64,000 nucleotides of DNA from Steinernema hermaphroditum (taxonomy: Eukaryota; Nematoda; Chromadorea; Rhabditida; Steinernematidae). The translations under genes and the position numbers were made by a program. The stretch is from assembly GCA_030435675.1 (NCBI GenBank), contig CM059625.1:2046001-2110000 (forward strand), given 5' to 3'. The stretch's first letter is position 1. Each line of letters opens with the position of its first letter. Below, piece by piece: positions 23,410-36,752 of this stretch. Under the pieces are notes generated by a model, which saw nothing but the letters and a program-made list of their open reading frames with translations, did not search any database and was not told the DNA's origin.

Positions 23410-23425
23410 GGCCCTAAAGAGGGCC
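23410..23425 (-). terminator. Histone mRNA 3' stem-loop, H3 copy 3
   Basis: Minus strand GGCCCTCTTTAGGGCC, intact. Confidence 0.95.
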
Positions 23426-23459
23426 GTTGGGATGGGTGATGAGATCACGGGAAAGACGC

Positions 23460-24385
<926 letters not shown>

Positions 24386-24426
24386 GGCGTTTGCCTCGTC
24401 TTCGGCTCATCTTCTTCTAACCCAAC

Positions 24427-24442
24427 GGCCCTCTTTAGGGCC
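24427..24442 (+). terminator. Histone mRNA 3' stem-loop, H4 copy 3
   Basis: GGCCCTCTTTAGGGCC, CTTT loop, unlike the CCTT of H4 copies 1 and 2. AATAAA at 24486-24491. Confidence 0.95.
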
Positions 24443-25689
24443 ACATCTCTCATATAAAACAATGGCTTTCCCGTTAACTTGTGATAATAAAGCTCTGAGT
24501 CGACTGGCGTAGATTCTGTTGCACTATTCCTCAAATCTCACTGAAAGCACATTTTTGCGGGAATGGCCAATGATTATGCGTGTTCTTCTGCCCCCAAATT
24601 AGAGGACCTATAGTTGGCTAGGGTTTTAGCACCAATGCAGATGCAGCTTTGCCAGTTCCATCGACAATCCGGCCAATAATCGGGAACAGCCAGTAATCGT
24701 ACAGAGGTCGAAAACTGCTCTTGGTCTTTGAGTGGCTCGCATCTCGGAGCACGTTCCTCGTGTAAAGCAGCGGTCCTGCCGTGGACTAATACACTTTTCT
24801 TTTTTTTGTTGTTTATGGTGCTGTGAGATCTACGAGTATTCAGACAAAATGCGCCAGGGCGATAACGTCCGACAGTAGTGGGGCCTGCCGTAGTTTTGGC
24901 GCCAATTTAATCGGAGCAATCGATAATCTCTATGTTCCAACTTGATGAGGGTCACGGCAATGGGGATCTCTTTCCCAATGAACAAAGTTCCTGAAATCTT
25001 GGCGATAAAAATACTGATCACAACAACGCATAATATCCCTCGCATCTTCAAGATACAGGTTCGACAGAACTCCATTTTGGCGCTGTCTTCATAGTGCCAA
25101 TACGGAGTTTCCCTAGATTGCGCATTGAGTTTTTACAGACGACATTCGAGTTGTCTTCAACGTTATTTAAACTAAAGTCTGCACTCATCGCTTGTTTCCC
25201 GCCACGTGATAGTGGTCAACAGTGTTCTAGTCTATGTGATTCTCTAGTCTGACTTGAGAAATTGTACATACGATGATTCAAAGAAGCCCCGTTCCACCAC
25301 TTGTACAGTATACTTTTATGCGATATGGAATTCTGATTTAATACCATCTCTATTAGTACCATGCACAAATTTTTATCACTGACTCATGATGCTTAGCCGG
25401 TTAGTTGTTCACAGAACAAGAGCGTTTTTGTTAGATCAATAAGAACTGATACTTTCGCATGTTTACTTAGCACGATCCATTTCAAGATCCACCCACATTT
25501 CGACTTCCTGATTTGCCGATTGGCGTTCGCAAAGCGGCGACTATGCAAATGAAAGGTCATCTGAGCTAAACAACAAAGGCATGTTGTCGGTGTATACGTC
25601 TGGCAAATAATTCAAAACACATAGTGAATATTTGTCCGTGAAATTGATGTCATGACACATCAGACCGTTCCTTATGCCTTATCAGCGCG
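24443..25689. other. Intergenic region, no gene called
   Basis: The first ~100 bp are a direct duplicate of the H4 copy 2 flank (9293-9395). A minus-strand frame at 24830-25075 begins with a signal-like MRGILCVVVISIFIAKISG, but has no other support. Confidence 0.4.
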
Positions 25690-26256
25690 ATGCCACTATT
25701 TAATTGCGTTGCACCCATCATCCCGCACTGCTTTCCGAACATGGTCTCAGTTCGTTGCCTTCTTCCGCTGTTCTCCGTTTTGCACTTCGGCTTCGGTCTC
25801 AACTGCATCACCAAAAGCAATATAGACATCAACCTTGGAAATGGTGCTCACATTCAACCTTTCGACGACGGTTCGATAAACTGCGCAAGATACGACTATC
25901 CCGGATATGTGGAAAATCGCTATTGCGTGAAGATTGTCGGTATGGTGGTCTAGCAAGTTTTCTCATGTTGGCACGGGTACTTCTTATTTCAGTGGAGGAG
26001 ACTGGCGATTACGCGAAGGCTTGCGATGTTGCCTATTGGAGAGATCGGATTGCACAGTACGAGTGCCATGTAAGTTATGAAAGAGACCAGAACTGCAAAA
26101 GAGTGAATTCAGGAGAATGGATACGAAAAGGTGACAATCGATGGAGCTGACTTTGGAAAGTACTGTTGCGACACGGACAACTGCAACTCTGCGTCTGGAT
26201 TCGCGCTGATCTCCTTCACTGCGATCCTTGCGTTCATTTTGGGCATTATTCACTAG
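25690..26256 (+). CDS. Small GPI-type Ly-6/uPAR domain protein
   Basis: Three exons (25690-25939, 25993-26069, 26113-26256) give 156 residues, or 139 if the ATG at 25741 is used. That second ATG begins a cleaner signal peptide (MVSVRCLLPLFSVLHFGFG). The mature part has spaced cysteines (LNC, INC, RYC, KAC, YEC) ending in YCCDTDNCN, the classic CC-x-x-D-x-C-N close of the three-finger Ly-6 fold. A hydrophobic tail (FALISFTAILAFILGII) follows, as expected for a GPI-anchor signal. Such proteins sit on the outer cell surface and often modulate receptors; the partner is unknown. Introns are 53 and 43 bases. An ATCAG acceptor lies just before 25690. Confidence 0.85.
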
Positions 26257-26800
26257 TAACATGTCATAAATCTTCGAAAGATAGTGAGTGATCTGGACGA
26301 GAATTTCGAATGTGCGGTCGAAATGCGTACATTGTCCGGCCTCGTGATTAGCATGTAGTGCTGATATGGGAGACAAAATTAGACAATGCGTCGCCGAAAT
26401 TGATGATAAATTTGTCGCCAATTCGAATTATGATGAATCATGCACAATTAATAACAGAATAGGTACGTCAAATGGCATCACAATCCGACTCATACCATAG
26501 GGCACATTGCCGTACCACTCACTAAAAGAAATGTGCAGAAATGCATCAACTTTGCTATGTTGAAGTGTAGATTTCAGCGCAGTCTTGTGATTTTTACTTT
26601 CGATGGTGAAATGGGTAAAACTTTCAAATATTAGATGGGTTGTCCTCTTCAACAACATGAACCACTTAGGCAAGAACAGCTTTCATATTCACAGTGTCAC
26701 ACTTTTTTCTTCTGATGTTTTGCTGATGCTTTTCTTGACAATTATCACCAAGTTTTATCTCATGTCGATACATATTTGTACACAGCTACAAAAACATTCT
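26257..26800. other. Intergenic region, no gene seen
   Basis: Between two convergent genes. Open frames lack supporting features. Confidence 0.5.
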
Positions 26801-28636
26801 TCAGTGTCTGTGAGGAATGAAAGTCAAAGGACCCTTCGGTCTCCGCGCCTCTTCTATGATTTCCGTTTGATTGCCAGCAATTGGAGGCTCGTAGTAAACA
26901 GATGTGGTGGAGTTCTGCTCCGCGCCGACGGGTACGATTGGCTGGGCGACGAATGCTTGGATCGGCTTCAATTTGTCAACGGCCTTTGAATCGTGGAGCA
27001 CACGATCATCATTAGCTTTCCGCGTAGTAACTCGTTCAACTTTAGGGTTCCACTGACGAGTTGTTGTCTGGGGAAGTGAAGTGGCCTCTGTGGTTATTGG
27101 ACCTGAGGAAGTTGTAAGCACTTCTGTGCTTGGAATCACAGAACTTCTTGATGTGGTTGTGGTAGCCTGTGCCGATGTTGTTCGCTCCATTTTTTGCGAT
27201 TCTTGGGTGGTAATGGGTAGAGGAGTCGTCGCATGGTCAGTCGAAGTGGATGTTTGAGTTTTAGAAGGTGCCGCCTTCATCGGGCTTGGGCACCGCGTAG
27301 GCGATTCGTCACTTCCGTCACCACACTGATCCACTCCGTCGCACAGGAATTCCCGGTCGATGCATTTGGCATTTGCACAACTAAATAGGTGAATGCTTAA
27401 AGAGGCATAGAGAAATCAACCAGTCAAGCTAGCATTCTATTTCTTAAAACTCATGGCTTTCCTACCCCCGCACTCGTTGCCTCATAACGCACACTTTTTG
27501 TCTGTATTGTACACCGAACGTTTGTCTTGTCATAGCAAAAATACACTTCGCCACAATCATGGATGTCTAGCAGTATAAGAAGATCTTACTGTACAAACAA
27601 CGCAGATCAGTGAAGCCACACTTACTACAGAAAAGATGAGCAATTTGGATTGAAATAGAAACCGCCTGAAATGGGAACAATATAATTGAAACATCAAGGT
27701 GGTGATATAATTTATAAAAAGTTTGCTCGGTGCCTCACCGACGCGCCTCGGCTAGATTCAACCCTTTCGCTACTTCAACGACCGTGCACTCTATGGGATC
27801 GCTGATCAATCTGCTCGGATGCCGTCTGCAGCGAAAGCCAGAGGAAGATCAACGTCCACGGTGTGATTTGTGTGTTTCTTGTGTGTATATGAGACGTCTC
27901 ATAAGGCGCGAGCCTTTGATACGAGAAGATAAACTCGTAAACTCATAAACGCGGTCCTCTTTCGAACTCTCATTATCTTATTTGTGAGCTTTTAATCACT
28001 CGTCCTCGAGCATACACCGAACAGTTGCTCACAGAACTATCGCCATTTCCAAACTCTATTCAATATGCTTACCCGAACTCAAAACTGCGGCATTTGACAG
28101 CAGCACTGAACGGGAACAAGATGTTTCGGTTCATCGGTGGTGTCTCCGTTTTGTTGCCGTCACCCAAAGTTGTACTATTGCAATTGGCCTCGTCACTTTC
28201 ATCAACGCAATCAGCGTGCCCGTCACATTTCCACTCCTCGGGGATGCATTTCCGCTTCCCATTTTCTGCAGCACATTCAACCTTGTGTGCTTCACACCGT
28301 CCATGATCTAAAAGTTCTATTGGAACCACAGGGCTTCGAAGTGCTCCATTTACCTTTATTTAGGCACGAGAAGTCTTGCTCGTCCTCACCATCAGGACAA
28401 TCTTTGGAACCATCACACAGCCAGTCGTGCGGAATACATCTGCCATTATAGCAGCGGAAGGTGTCATCCGAACATGGGTCTACAGAAATTCAGGCTTTGC
28501 CTTTATGTAATCAAGTGTACTAACCTTTAAACACTTGTCCATCTTCACCTTTCTTTTCAGATAGATCCCTTGCCGCAGCCATTTTCGCACTTCCAAACAC
28601 AGCGACAAGAAGAAATAGAAAAACGAAGAAATTCAT
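26801..28636 (-). CDS. Secreted protein with three LDL-receptor class A repeats and a mucin-like tail
   Basis: Four exons (28525-28636, 28354-28479, 28073-28307, 26801-27380) give 350 residues. Exon 1 is a signal peptide ([17 protein letters not shown]). LDLa repeat 1 (CSDDTFRC...[10 protein letters not shown]...CPDGEDE) is encoded by exon 2, repeat 2 ([10 protein letters not shown]...[10 protein letters not shown]) by exon 3. Repeat 3 ([15 protein letters not shown]...CGDGSDE) is split between exons 3 and 4. Each keeps the Asp/Glu calcium-binding residues. Then comes a Thr/Ser-rich segment of about 90 residues, likely O-glycosylated, and a short tail with no membrane span, so it is secreted or matrix-bound. 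A TTTTCAG acceptor lies about 30 bp upstream of the ATG. The 692-base third intron contains no gene. Confidence 0.9.
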
Positions 28637-29000
28637 AACTTGTGGACCCATTCACGAAACCTCTGAAAACAATCGAACAATACGTCGAGAAGCTTGTCTT
28701 GGTCAGTGGGTCAAATGGATATACATAAATCAATGCGAAAACAGCGTTACTTTCAAACGTAGCTGTGCAGTGGACGCACAGCAAGCGCTTGCAGAAACGG
28801 AAACAAGTGGCTCTAGCCAAAAACGAGGAGGGCCAGGGCCTCCGCCGTCGCTAAATTGCCATGGTCACGAATCTCAGTAAAAACGAATTGCTCCCGCAGA
28901 CCGTTGCGTGGTGTTTCATGGTGTCCGTCATGTGTACGATGACAACGCACTTCATGCCGGAAACAGCTATTACATAGAGAATTCAAATTCGAAAAATTTT
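28637..29000. other. Intergenic region, no gene seen
   Basis: Short spacer between the LDLa gene promoter side and the tRNA terminator. Confidence 0.5.
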
Positions 29001-29073
29001 CGACCTCGGCAGGATTCGAACCTGCAATCTTCGGTTCCGTAGACCGACGCGTTATCCATTGCGCCACGAGGCC
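29001..29073 (-). tRNA. tRNA-Arg (anticodon ACG)
   Basis: 73 bases reading GGCCTCGTGGCGCAATGG at the 5' end. The cloverleaf folds fully: 7-bp acceptor stem with one G-U, anticodon stem TCGGT/ACCGA with loop CTACGGA (anticodon ACG), and T arm GCAGG-TTCGAAT-CCTGC. A and B boxes are present. A TTTTT pol III terminator follows on the minus strand at about 28991-28996. No intron. Confidence 0.96.
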
Positions 29074-29403
29074 ATGTAAACCGACATTGCACTTGCTGTC
29101 CTTGCTATAATTGTACTGCATACGGCTATTATTACCCTATTGCGACGATTCCCACTGCCAAAAATTGATGAGCCTCCGCTACAACTAAGCAGCCCTTAGA
29201 AAGAAGATGCTTTTATGGGTGCCATTATGGAAGAGACGATTTTCTATTGGGCAGATGAATCAGTTTACCATGCGCCAATTCGTTTCACAACATATTACAC
29301 GATGGGCTCGAGTATACATGCATCACAACATGATACTTTCAGATTTTTTTTATTCAGTTGGTGGAATGTATAGACGTTCTATCAAGTTTTGTTTGGAATT
29401 TGT
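29074..29403. other. Intergenic region, no gene seen
   Basis: Short spacer upstream of the tRNA and downstream of H2B copy 4. Confidence 0.5.
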
Positions 29404-29419
29404 GGCCCTAAAGAGGGCC
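29404..29419 (-). terminator. Histone mRNA 3' stem-loop, H2B copy 4
   Basis: Minus strand GGCCCTCTTTAGGGCC, intact. Confidence 0.95.
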
Positions 29420-29465
29420 GTTGGGTTGGGAGAAGAACAGGCGTTAGCAAGACACGCAATCCAAT

Positions 29466-29837
29466 TTACTTGGCGCTGGTGTACTTGGTGACGGCCTTGG
29501 TTCCCTCAGAGACGGCGTGCTTGGCGAGTTCACCAGGGAGGATGAGGCGGACGGCGGTCTGGATTTCGCGGGACGAGATCGTCGAGCGCTTGTTGTAGTG
29601 GGCCAGCTTGGAGGCCTCACCGGCGATGCGCTCGAAGACGTCGTTGACGAACGAGTTCATGATGGACATGGCCTTCGACGAAATGCCGGTGTCAGGGTGG
29701 ACCTGCTTCAACACACGGTAGACGTAGACGGAGTAGGATTCCTTGCGGGACTTCTTCTTCTTCTTGTCTCCAGTGCGAGTGGCCTTCTGGCTCTTGGCGG
29801 CCTTCTTGGCTCCCTTGGCGGACGGCTTGGGTGGCAT
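29466..29837 (-). CDS. Histone H2B, copy 4
   Basis: 123 residues. This copy has the consensus residue at every position where the others differ (Lys28, Lys32, Arg90). Divergent from H2A copy 4. Confidence 0.98.
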   Translation of the reverse strand: MPPKPSAKGAKKAAKSQKATRTGDKKKKKSRKESYSVYVYRVLKQVHPDTGISSKAMSIMNSFVNDVFERIAGEASKLAHYNKRSTISSREIQTAVRLILPGELAKHAVSEGTKAVTKYTSAK

Positions 29838-30036
29838 GGCGAATCGAGAGAGATAAACAACTGAGTTGTGTGCAGGTCACTGCAGTGGGCGCCCTTTTAT
29901 ACGCACATGGGGGCGCGATTTTGGGCGCCAAAATTGGGGGCGGTGCGCCCCGATGGTCGCATAAAAGCGCGCCATCAGCAGGTCAACCTCCATTCAGTCT
30001 CTGTACTGCTCACTCAACTCTTCTCTCGCAATCGCA
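29838..30036. promoter_or_regulatory. Bidirectional H2B/H2A promoter, copy 4
   Basis: 199 bp, the same layout as the other H2A/H2B promoters; the central motif is TTTTGGGCGCCAAAAT. Confidence 0.85.
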
Positions 30037-30420
30037 ATGTCTGGACGTGGTAAAGGCGGAAAGGCCAAGACCTCTGGCAAGTCGAAGACGCGCTCCTCTC
30101 GCGCCGGTCTCCAGTTCCCCGTCGGTCGTCTTCACCGCATGCTCCGCAAAGGAAACTACGCCGAGCGTGTCGGAGCCGGAGCGCCCGTCTACCTGGCCGC
30201 CGTGCTCGAGTACCTCGCCGCCGAAGTGCTCGAGTTGGCTGGAAACGCCGCTCGCGACAACAAGAAGACCCGCATCAACCCTCGCCATCTGCAGCTCGCC
30301 GTCCGCAACGACGAAGAACTGAACAAGCTCCTCTCCGGAGTGACCATCGCCCAAGGTGGTGTCCTCCCCAACATCCAGGCGTCGCTTCTGCCCAAGAAGA
30401 CTGGAGAACAATCCGACTAA
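30037..30420 (+). CDS. Histone H2A, copy 4
   Basis: 127 residues, identical protein to the other copies. Stem-loop 46 bp downstream. Confidence 0.98.
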   Translation: MSGRGKGGKAKTSGKSKTRSSRAGLQFPVGRLHRMLRKGNYAERVGAGAPVYLAAVLEYLAAEVLELAGNAARDNKKTRINPRHLQLAVRNDEELNKLLSGVTIAQGGVLPNIQASLLPKKTGEQSD

Positions 30421-30466
30421 GTCTTCGCCCTTTTGCGATGAGTTGATCCTCTCCTTCCATCCCAAC

Positions 30467-30482
30467 GGCCCTCTTTAGGGCC
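30467..30482 (+). terminator. Histone mRNA 3' stem-loop, H2A copy 4
   Basis: GGCCCTCTTTAGGGCC, CTTT loop, where the other three H2A copies have CCTT. AATAAA at 30527-30532. Confidence 0.95.
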
Positions 30483-30685
30483 ACAGCCTACAAATGAGAC
30501 TATCTATGAAAAAGCTTGTGACTATTAATAAAGTTGTTTACATTTTTTGCCTATATTTCGTTTTCAGTGGTACTCTGAACACTGGTATATTATAACTAAC
30601 GAGATCGACAGTTTTAAAACACCTGTAAAATGACATATCCATTCAGTAGAGCAAAAATATAGATACTCTGGCAGAGCAAACTGCT

Positions 30686-31667
30686 TCATTTCATCGACGA
30701 TTCGGATTCTGCAGTAGAGCGGCGGCCAGTGGCTCGTAACGGAGCACCTCCAATCGGCATCCCCATGTTTTTCATGAACCCTAGTGATGATGCAAATCGA
30801 TTGGGACGGTCAGAGCAACGAGAAGAGGTCGGCCTCGAACTGTCCGAGTCGGAGTTGATGCTGTTCACGTATTCCTTTGTGTACTTCCGTTTATTGCTCC
30901 ACATTGGCTGTACGTCGTCGTCATCAATATTGATCTTCTCTTTCTTCCAGTTCAGTCTGCAAAACGTCGGATTGTAAATAGATCGTGCCGATCCGTTCTC
31001 ATTCATGATATGTTCCATAGTTATCCGTATATTTTTGGCCAGAAAGAAGCCTACCTAGCTGCATCTTCACGGTTCTTCTTTCCACGATCAGCGCAATGAT
31101 CATAGAAACCATACTTGTGCGTTCGGGAATAAGGCAGTTCTTCTGGTGGTGGTGGCTCCTCAACATGCTCCAATGGATCTAGAGGGTGATGAGCACGATA
31201 TCGCATCGGTGGCTTCGGACGATTGTGTAGATAAGAGCGATTAGCGGGCTTTACGTCGATGTCCCGACCCAGAATAACATGCTTCTTGTTGCTGTTGAGT
31301 GCGCGTTCGGCACATGCTTTTTCCTGGAAGGTTACGTAGCCGAAGTACCTAGTAACGTCGTTTTTTATATGTGCTAAGTGTATAAAGCTCACTTTGGTTC
31401 TGAGTGACCATCAGCTCTCTTCCTAATGACAACTGCCTCTTGAATGAGGCCGAACTCGTCAAAGCAGGCGCGAATATCGGCTTCGGTCGTGGCTGCGCGA
31501 AGTCCGCCAAGAAACAGCTTTCGCTCCTTTTGCTCGGAGATTGGTACCACGGGTACGGTTTGTCGTTCGGGTTCCGACGAGATTTCCCCGTCCTCTTTGC
31601 TCGGAGGTCTTTCGAGGCCAGCATCGGCGGACACGTCTGGCCCGAGATCGAGTATCACGCAATCCAT
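30686..31667 (-). CDS. Single-RRM RNA-binding protein
   Basis: Three exons (31393-31667, 31055-31348, 30686-30956; 44- and 98-base introns) give 279 residues. One RNA-recognition motif spans about residues 49-125, with RNP2 KLFLGGL and RNP1 KYFGYVTF; the order and spacing recall Musashi/hnRNP-A-type RRMs. The RNP1 motif is split by the first intron. An acidic N-terminus precedes it. A Pro/Glu patch (EEPPPPEELP), an acidic IDDDDV stretch and a Ser-rich tail follow. A TTTCAG acceptor touches the ATG, so the in-frame upstream MFQ is not used. It probably binds single-stranded RNA; the target is unknown. Convergent with H2A copy 4. Confidence 0.88.
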
Positions 31668-34600
31668 CTGAAACATATTAATGAAATCGTGCCGGCTGGA
31701 GTGCGTTCACGATCATGGACAAAAAAAAAGTAAATACAACGCTCACTGCTCCTATGTGGTATTGCAATGAAATCAATAGCTTGTTGTTGACAGGTGCGGC
31801 AGGTGCAGGTGGTGCAAGGAACTGAATGGATTTTGGTAAACCGTGCGCCCACTCGTTACTATGGTGATTTGAGCTTGCATTACCCTGCGACCTAAATGGA
31901 TAGTACCGCTGATGAGAATACCGGGCGATTGCGTTCGAAAAAGATGGAAAAGCGCAAGTTTAAGGAAGATGCTAATCAGTGAGTGAATATAGGCAGGATG
32001 CTGCAATGCTATAACATGACCACAATGGTTTGATCGCTACAATAATGAACTAACTTCCAGTCCATCAACTTCAGCCATTATCGTGGGCAGAAACGCTACA
32101 CGGATACTACACGGGTCGCCTACTAGCTTTAGAGAAAGCCTCATGAGAAAAGAAGACGCACTGAGAACAACACAACGCTGCAAAAGAAAGTGCAACTTCT
32201 CGACCACACTTCATTGAGCATAATGTTTTCCTCTTTTGCAACTGCAAAGAAGGCCACCCACATCGACCGCGACGCCCCAAGGCGAGCCCCATAACACACT
32301 GAAAGGACTATTACGAACGCTGTCGCGATCCGATGTAGCGCCGGATCGATGGGTGCGACTGAACAAATAGGGAGCGGGGTACTAGACTACAGTGCGATAA
32401 CTGTATTTGTTGATTACTTTACAGTGAAATACAGCCTATCTCTTTCTCTTAAAAAGAAAATGCTGCAGGTGGCAAACAAATGGGCCAACCGCTCTCCATT
32501 GAACGAATAGGAGAATGGTATAAACAATGTACAAGTGATGTGTATGCATGTCTGGATTTATGAAGACATTTCGAAGGCAAAATATGAGTAGATAAGTGGG
32601 AAAAGTTCGGCGGAACCAAAGTGAAAGTGAAAAGGTGATTTTCGAATGATCAAATCAGGTGAAACCATCATTCACTGATTTAAAACACATCCACTTCACC
32701 TATCTGCTTAGTAAACTTCAAGCGCGGTGATGTCATTAAAGCTTCGGTAACGCAAAATACAGGCTGAGGCGTGAACAGTGTAAGTCGACCATCTTTCCAA
32801 TTTATCTTCATTTCCGGATTCTTGTATCACTTCTGTTGTTATATTCGTGCTTCCCGTGCTTTTTTGGTCCAGAATTGTTGTTTCACTTGCTACTTTTCTC
32901 TATTCCCTTTGGATAATATGTTTTCCCAGAATGACTATTGTGCTATTATCGCCAATTACCGCCAATTACAAGCGTGCAATGCCGATTCCGACGATTGTGA
33001 AATTACTGAAATCCAGTTTGAGCAAATTCAGTGAGTTGTCAAACGCTGCCAAGAGACAGGTATAAAAGATATTTACCGTAGATCCACTCCGAAACACCTA
33101 GACTCACTCTGCACTTCCGTCCGAAAGCCTCTCTCGCACCGTCACCGAAGGAAAGAGCCTTGGTTTGGACCGAGATTTGTGGAGTTGAGAATCCGCAGCT
33201 CGTCTTCGCCGAAGTCAATGACTGGTACTAGGACATTTGCGCCCCAGACATTTGCGCCCCGGACACTTGCGCCCAGACATTTGCGCCCCAAACAGCGTCT
33301 TCAGGGAAAACGCGGTGGGACCTTTCTGACGGTACCCACCGTGGTTTTCACTCCTTGTTGATAGGTTGAAGCGAGCTTATATGCTCTTTGCATATGTCCC
33401 AGATCTAGGCTTGGCTTTGGCTTCTATCTAAATATTAGAGGTTGCAGGCGAACGAAGCGAGCCCAGTAGTCATTTTCGTGCAAGGGCTAATATCTAGGCT
33501 TGACTTAGGCTTGAGCCCGTTTCCGGGATTTTCGGGATTTCTAGACTTGAGAATCCGGAGCTCGTCTTCGCCGAAGTCAATGACTGATCTCTCCGAAGCA
33601 GATGCAAGGTCAGAAGCCGCCTCTGCTTCGCAAACATTCGCAAAGGAGAAGTTCCGCCGTTGTTTCTTGAGGTTCGGCGATTTTCAGATGCCCCGCGAAG
33701 CGGACGCCAACGAGCGGTTCGACGTCAATGCCACGCCAGGAATACATCCTGCAGCAAGTGATATCCTCTGTCTATTTTCGGTCTCATGCAAGACGTAGTG
33801 CCTTTAATTCATCAAGATAAGTCGACCCATGACAATACTTTCGTGCTAGCGCACTAGGTTTTGCCGTGCACGTCAGCAAAGACACAATATTGGGCACAAA
33901 ATAACATTGCAATCGATCCTTTTTGTGCCACTGATAAGCGTGACCGCCACGGTCGAGTGACCCCTGATATGATGACCCCTGGGTACCGAATGACATGCGA
34001 CGCTGCTAGGCCACTTTGATAACAGACATGTTCCCGAGATTTGAGACGAAAGTCCGTCGTGGGGTCGCATGTGAACATGTTTTTGATGAATTCTTTGCTG
34101 AAAACGGTACAAAGGCAACAATTGTGTTTAGCGAGACTGTGTAAGGCAGTATTCGATTTCAAAACGGTATCAACAGGGTATATCTTATTCATTTACATTC
34201 ATAACTGCATCCCTGAGTTGAGGGATGAGTTAGCGCGGGAATGAGCTTGATGGCCCCCGTAAAGGACCTGTAAAGGACTTGATGAGTCCCCCCTACACGA
34301 ACTCACCAAATTCGCAAGTAAGAGATTTCTATTTTCATAAAATTGTAATGTCCTCTACTCTCTTATCAACAGAAATCGACACATCTCCTCTGTAAGTTTA
34401 CAATGTATCACTCCGTGTGGAACTCCTCTCACTACATTCAACACCAAGCGAACATGAAAGGGTTCGTCGCTTACAAAACAAAGTTTCCAAAACAATTTTC
34501 AAAATCATTGCTTACTCATCAAATGGACCAATGCCGTAGAATGCACATCAATGATCATCGGACAACGGGAACGTTATTTGTCAGCGCCGGGTTGTGCGCC

Positions 34601-36642
34601 CGCCGCATGCGACATCACAAACAGCACGGCGTTCACTCTGCGCTGTTTCATATTTTGTGTCCGCCGGCAGAGCAGCAACGAAACGATCCGCTTTTTAGCG
34701 TGAAAAACCACTTTTCGGGTAACCGGTTACGGTCGTTATTTCGTATCTTCTTCAAGATTTGACTGTGAGACTGTGAATGTGCTATGACTTTTAGGCGGAA
34801 ATCCGACGGTGAGCTGTAATCCCTCTGTTCAAAAGGCATCGAGTTTTTCGCTTTTTAGCGTATTCATTGACAGTTTTATCAAAAAAGTTTTACCAGCTTT
34901 CTTTGAGTAATGATCTCTCTGGTCCTGTCTTATCTTTCGTCCCATTGGATGTTCACTTGGTCAGCCGTTTACCCGAGTGATGTAAATATCTGGTTAAGGC
35001 AGTAAATTCTAACTGTTAAACTATGGACTGTTGAAGGAAGAGACAAGTACACCAAAAAATGTTGCGTGCCAGGATCACAGTGCTTTGAAAAGTAGAAAAT
35101 TATAGCCAATCACGAATGCCCAAAAAGTGTCAGACTCTTTCGAAATGCGTTCTTAGTTGCGCTCCAAAATTGAGCCTTTTTCGTTCGGTGATACACGACA
35201 ACTACTTCCGATTTTTATTACATTGTGTCTCACTAATACGCACTACTCGGGCTAAAACGTTTAGCGAGACCTGTACATCGATAATCTTCAGCCTTCCATA
35301 AACATGATTCTCGCGTTGTACTTGCAAGACCTTTGCATTACGCAGTGACCGAATCTAGAAACTTTATGGTGTTTCCAATCTAATCAAGCCGTATCTTTTT
35401 ACCATATTATATAGCCTGACCTTTTGCAAGTGTGGTATAGAAAAATTCGACAGTGAAACGGTGAGATATCCACCCCACCCAGGCCGTAAATGTTTTTTTC
35501 TCTGATGCGAGGACATATGCATGAGTGCAGACAAACACATTTCTTTTGATGGGGTTGGGCTGTTTGCCTTCTTCTGTTTGTTGCCTGTCGCACCTGTAAA
35601 CGTTTCATTTAATAATTCGCCAGCGATCAGCTCTCAGTTGCATTTTCCAGCGTCTCCGATCCTATAGTGGGCATAAGGAACTTTGAAATCACATGGGACT
35701 ATGTTTTTCCGTTGGTAATGTATGAGCTCAGCAAAAACTGGTAACCTATTCGTTGTTCTCCACTTGTTCAAATACTGTAAACGAACGGCTTGGACGCTTT
35801 TGCAATAGAATCACAACGGAAAGCGCTTTTCTCAACAAACCGCAAACATATTTGTTCAGACGGCTTGCGAACGCCCTTTTTGAGGTTTGTTCCGGCGATG
35901 TAGTTTATGGTCAAACATATCTCATCACTCCTGTGCGTTTACATCACGAAATACACTCAGCCTCACTTGGCAATCTCCCTTAAAATTCTCTCCTTTTTCC
36001 CTTTTCGATCGTTGCTTTTCCGCTGTTGTTATCGTTCATTTTACCACCGCTATTATATGATAATAGCGTTCCGATCGGCGTTGCAGCGGAAAAAAATATT
36101 TGTTTGCTCGCCGCCGCATTCCTAGGCTCACGCTAATCATCAGTCCCATGTTCCGTCGCGGTGCACTTAGAATTCCATCTAATCAACGATAAACAGCTGT
36201 CTGCAAATCGTTATTTATGTAGACATGAAGCCGGTAAAGATCTGGACCATGGTTTTTTTTTGTTCTCTTTGTCAGCTTCTCAGGACAGTGTAATAGATCG
36301 GGTCGACTATTTTTAGGCGAGAAGTATGCTTAATGAGACTGATCTTTGTGATTCGTGCATTGTTGAGATAACAGTGCTATCTAGTAGGGTCTCTTCGTTC
36401 TACTACTGCTCCTCAGCTGTTCAACATTATATGCTATGCTTATTCCTTTCGTGTATCCATCTTGGACTGTGGAACTTGCGCAGTATCGTCGAACGGATGA
36501 CACTATTGTGACTGTTTTCTTGCAAGCGGTTACGCAAAAGAGAGACGAAATCCTTATTGCTATGGCGATGGTTCAATTCGATTGTAACACCTTCCTCTTT
36601 TGTAGGTATAGGACAAATGGTAAATCATTACATGCTGCTCAT
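31668..36642. other. Gene-poor 5-kb region
   Basis: No gene supported. Contains a short tandem repeat (33232-33295) and a 45-bp direct duplication (about 33182-33226 and 33548-33590, AATCCGCAGCTCGTCTTCGC type). Open frames at 32771-33034 and 34403-34762 have no recognisable features. Confidence 0.45.
33232..33295. repeat. Four-copy 15-bp tandem repeat
   Basis: GACATTTGCGCCCCA repeated four times (one copy 14 bp) with one or two substitutions. Confidence 0.85.
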
Positions 36643-36752
36643 TAGGGATGTACCGGAACGGAAAAAAACCGGCACTGCAACCGGAATTCCGGTGGAAAAC
36701 AAAAAAAGCCGGAAAACCGGAAAAATCGAAACCGGAACCGGGTGCATCCCTA
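36643..36752. mobile_element. 110-bp hAT-like MITE
   Basis: Ends TAGGGATGTACCGG and GGTGCATCCCTA are terminal inverted repeats. The flanks CTGCTCAT and GTGCTCAT form an 8-bp target-site duplication with one mismatch. The interior is CCGGAAAA-rich. It shares its terminus with 50576-50840. Confidence 0.8.

Noticed and set aside
24830..25075. Frame with a signal-peptide-like start
   Set aside because: Only the hydrophobic start is suggestive; the rest is unstructured and there is no promoter, acceptor or homologous copy.
33179..33361. Frame encoding a TFAPxTFAP repeat
   Set aside because: It is a reading of the 15-bp tandem DNA repeat, without other coding evidence.
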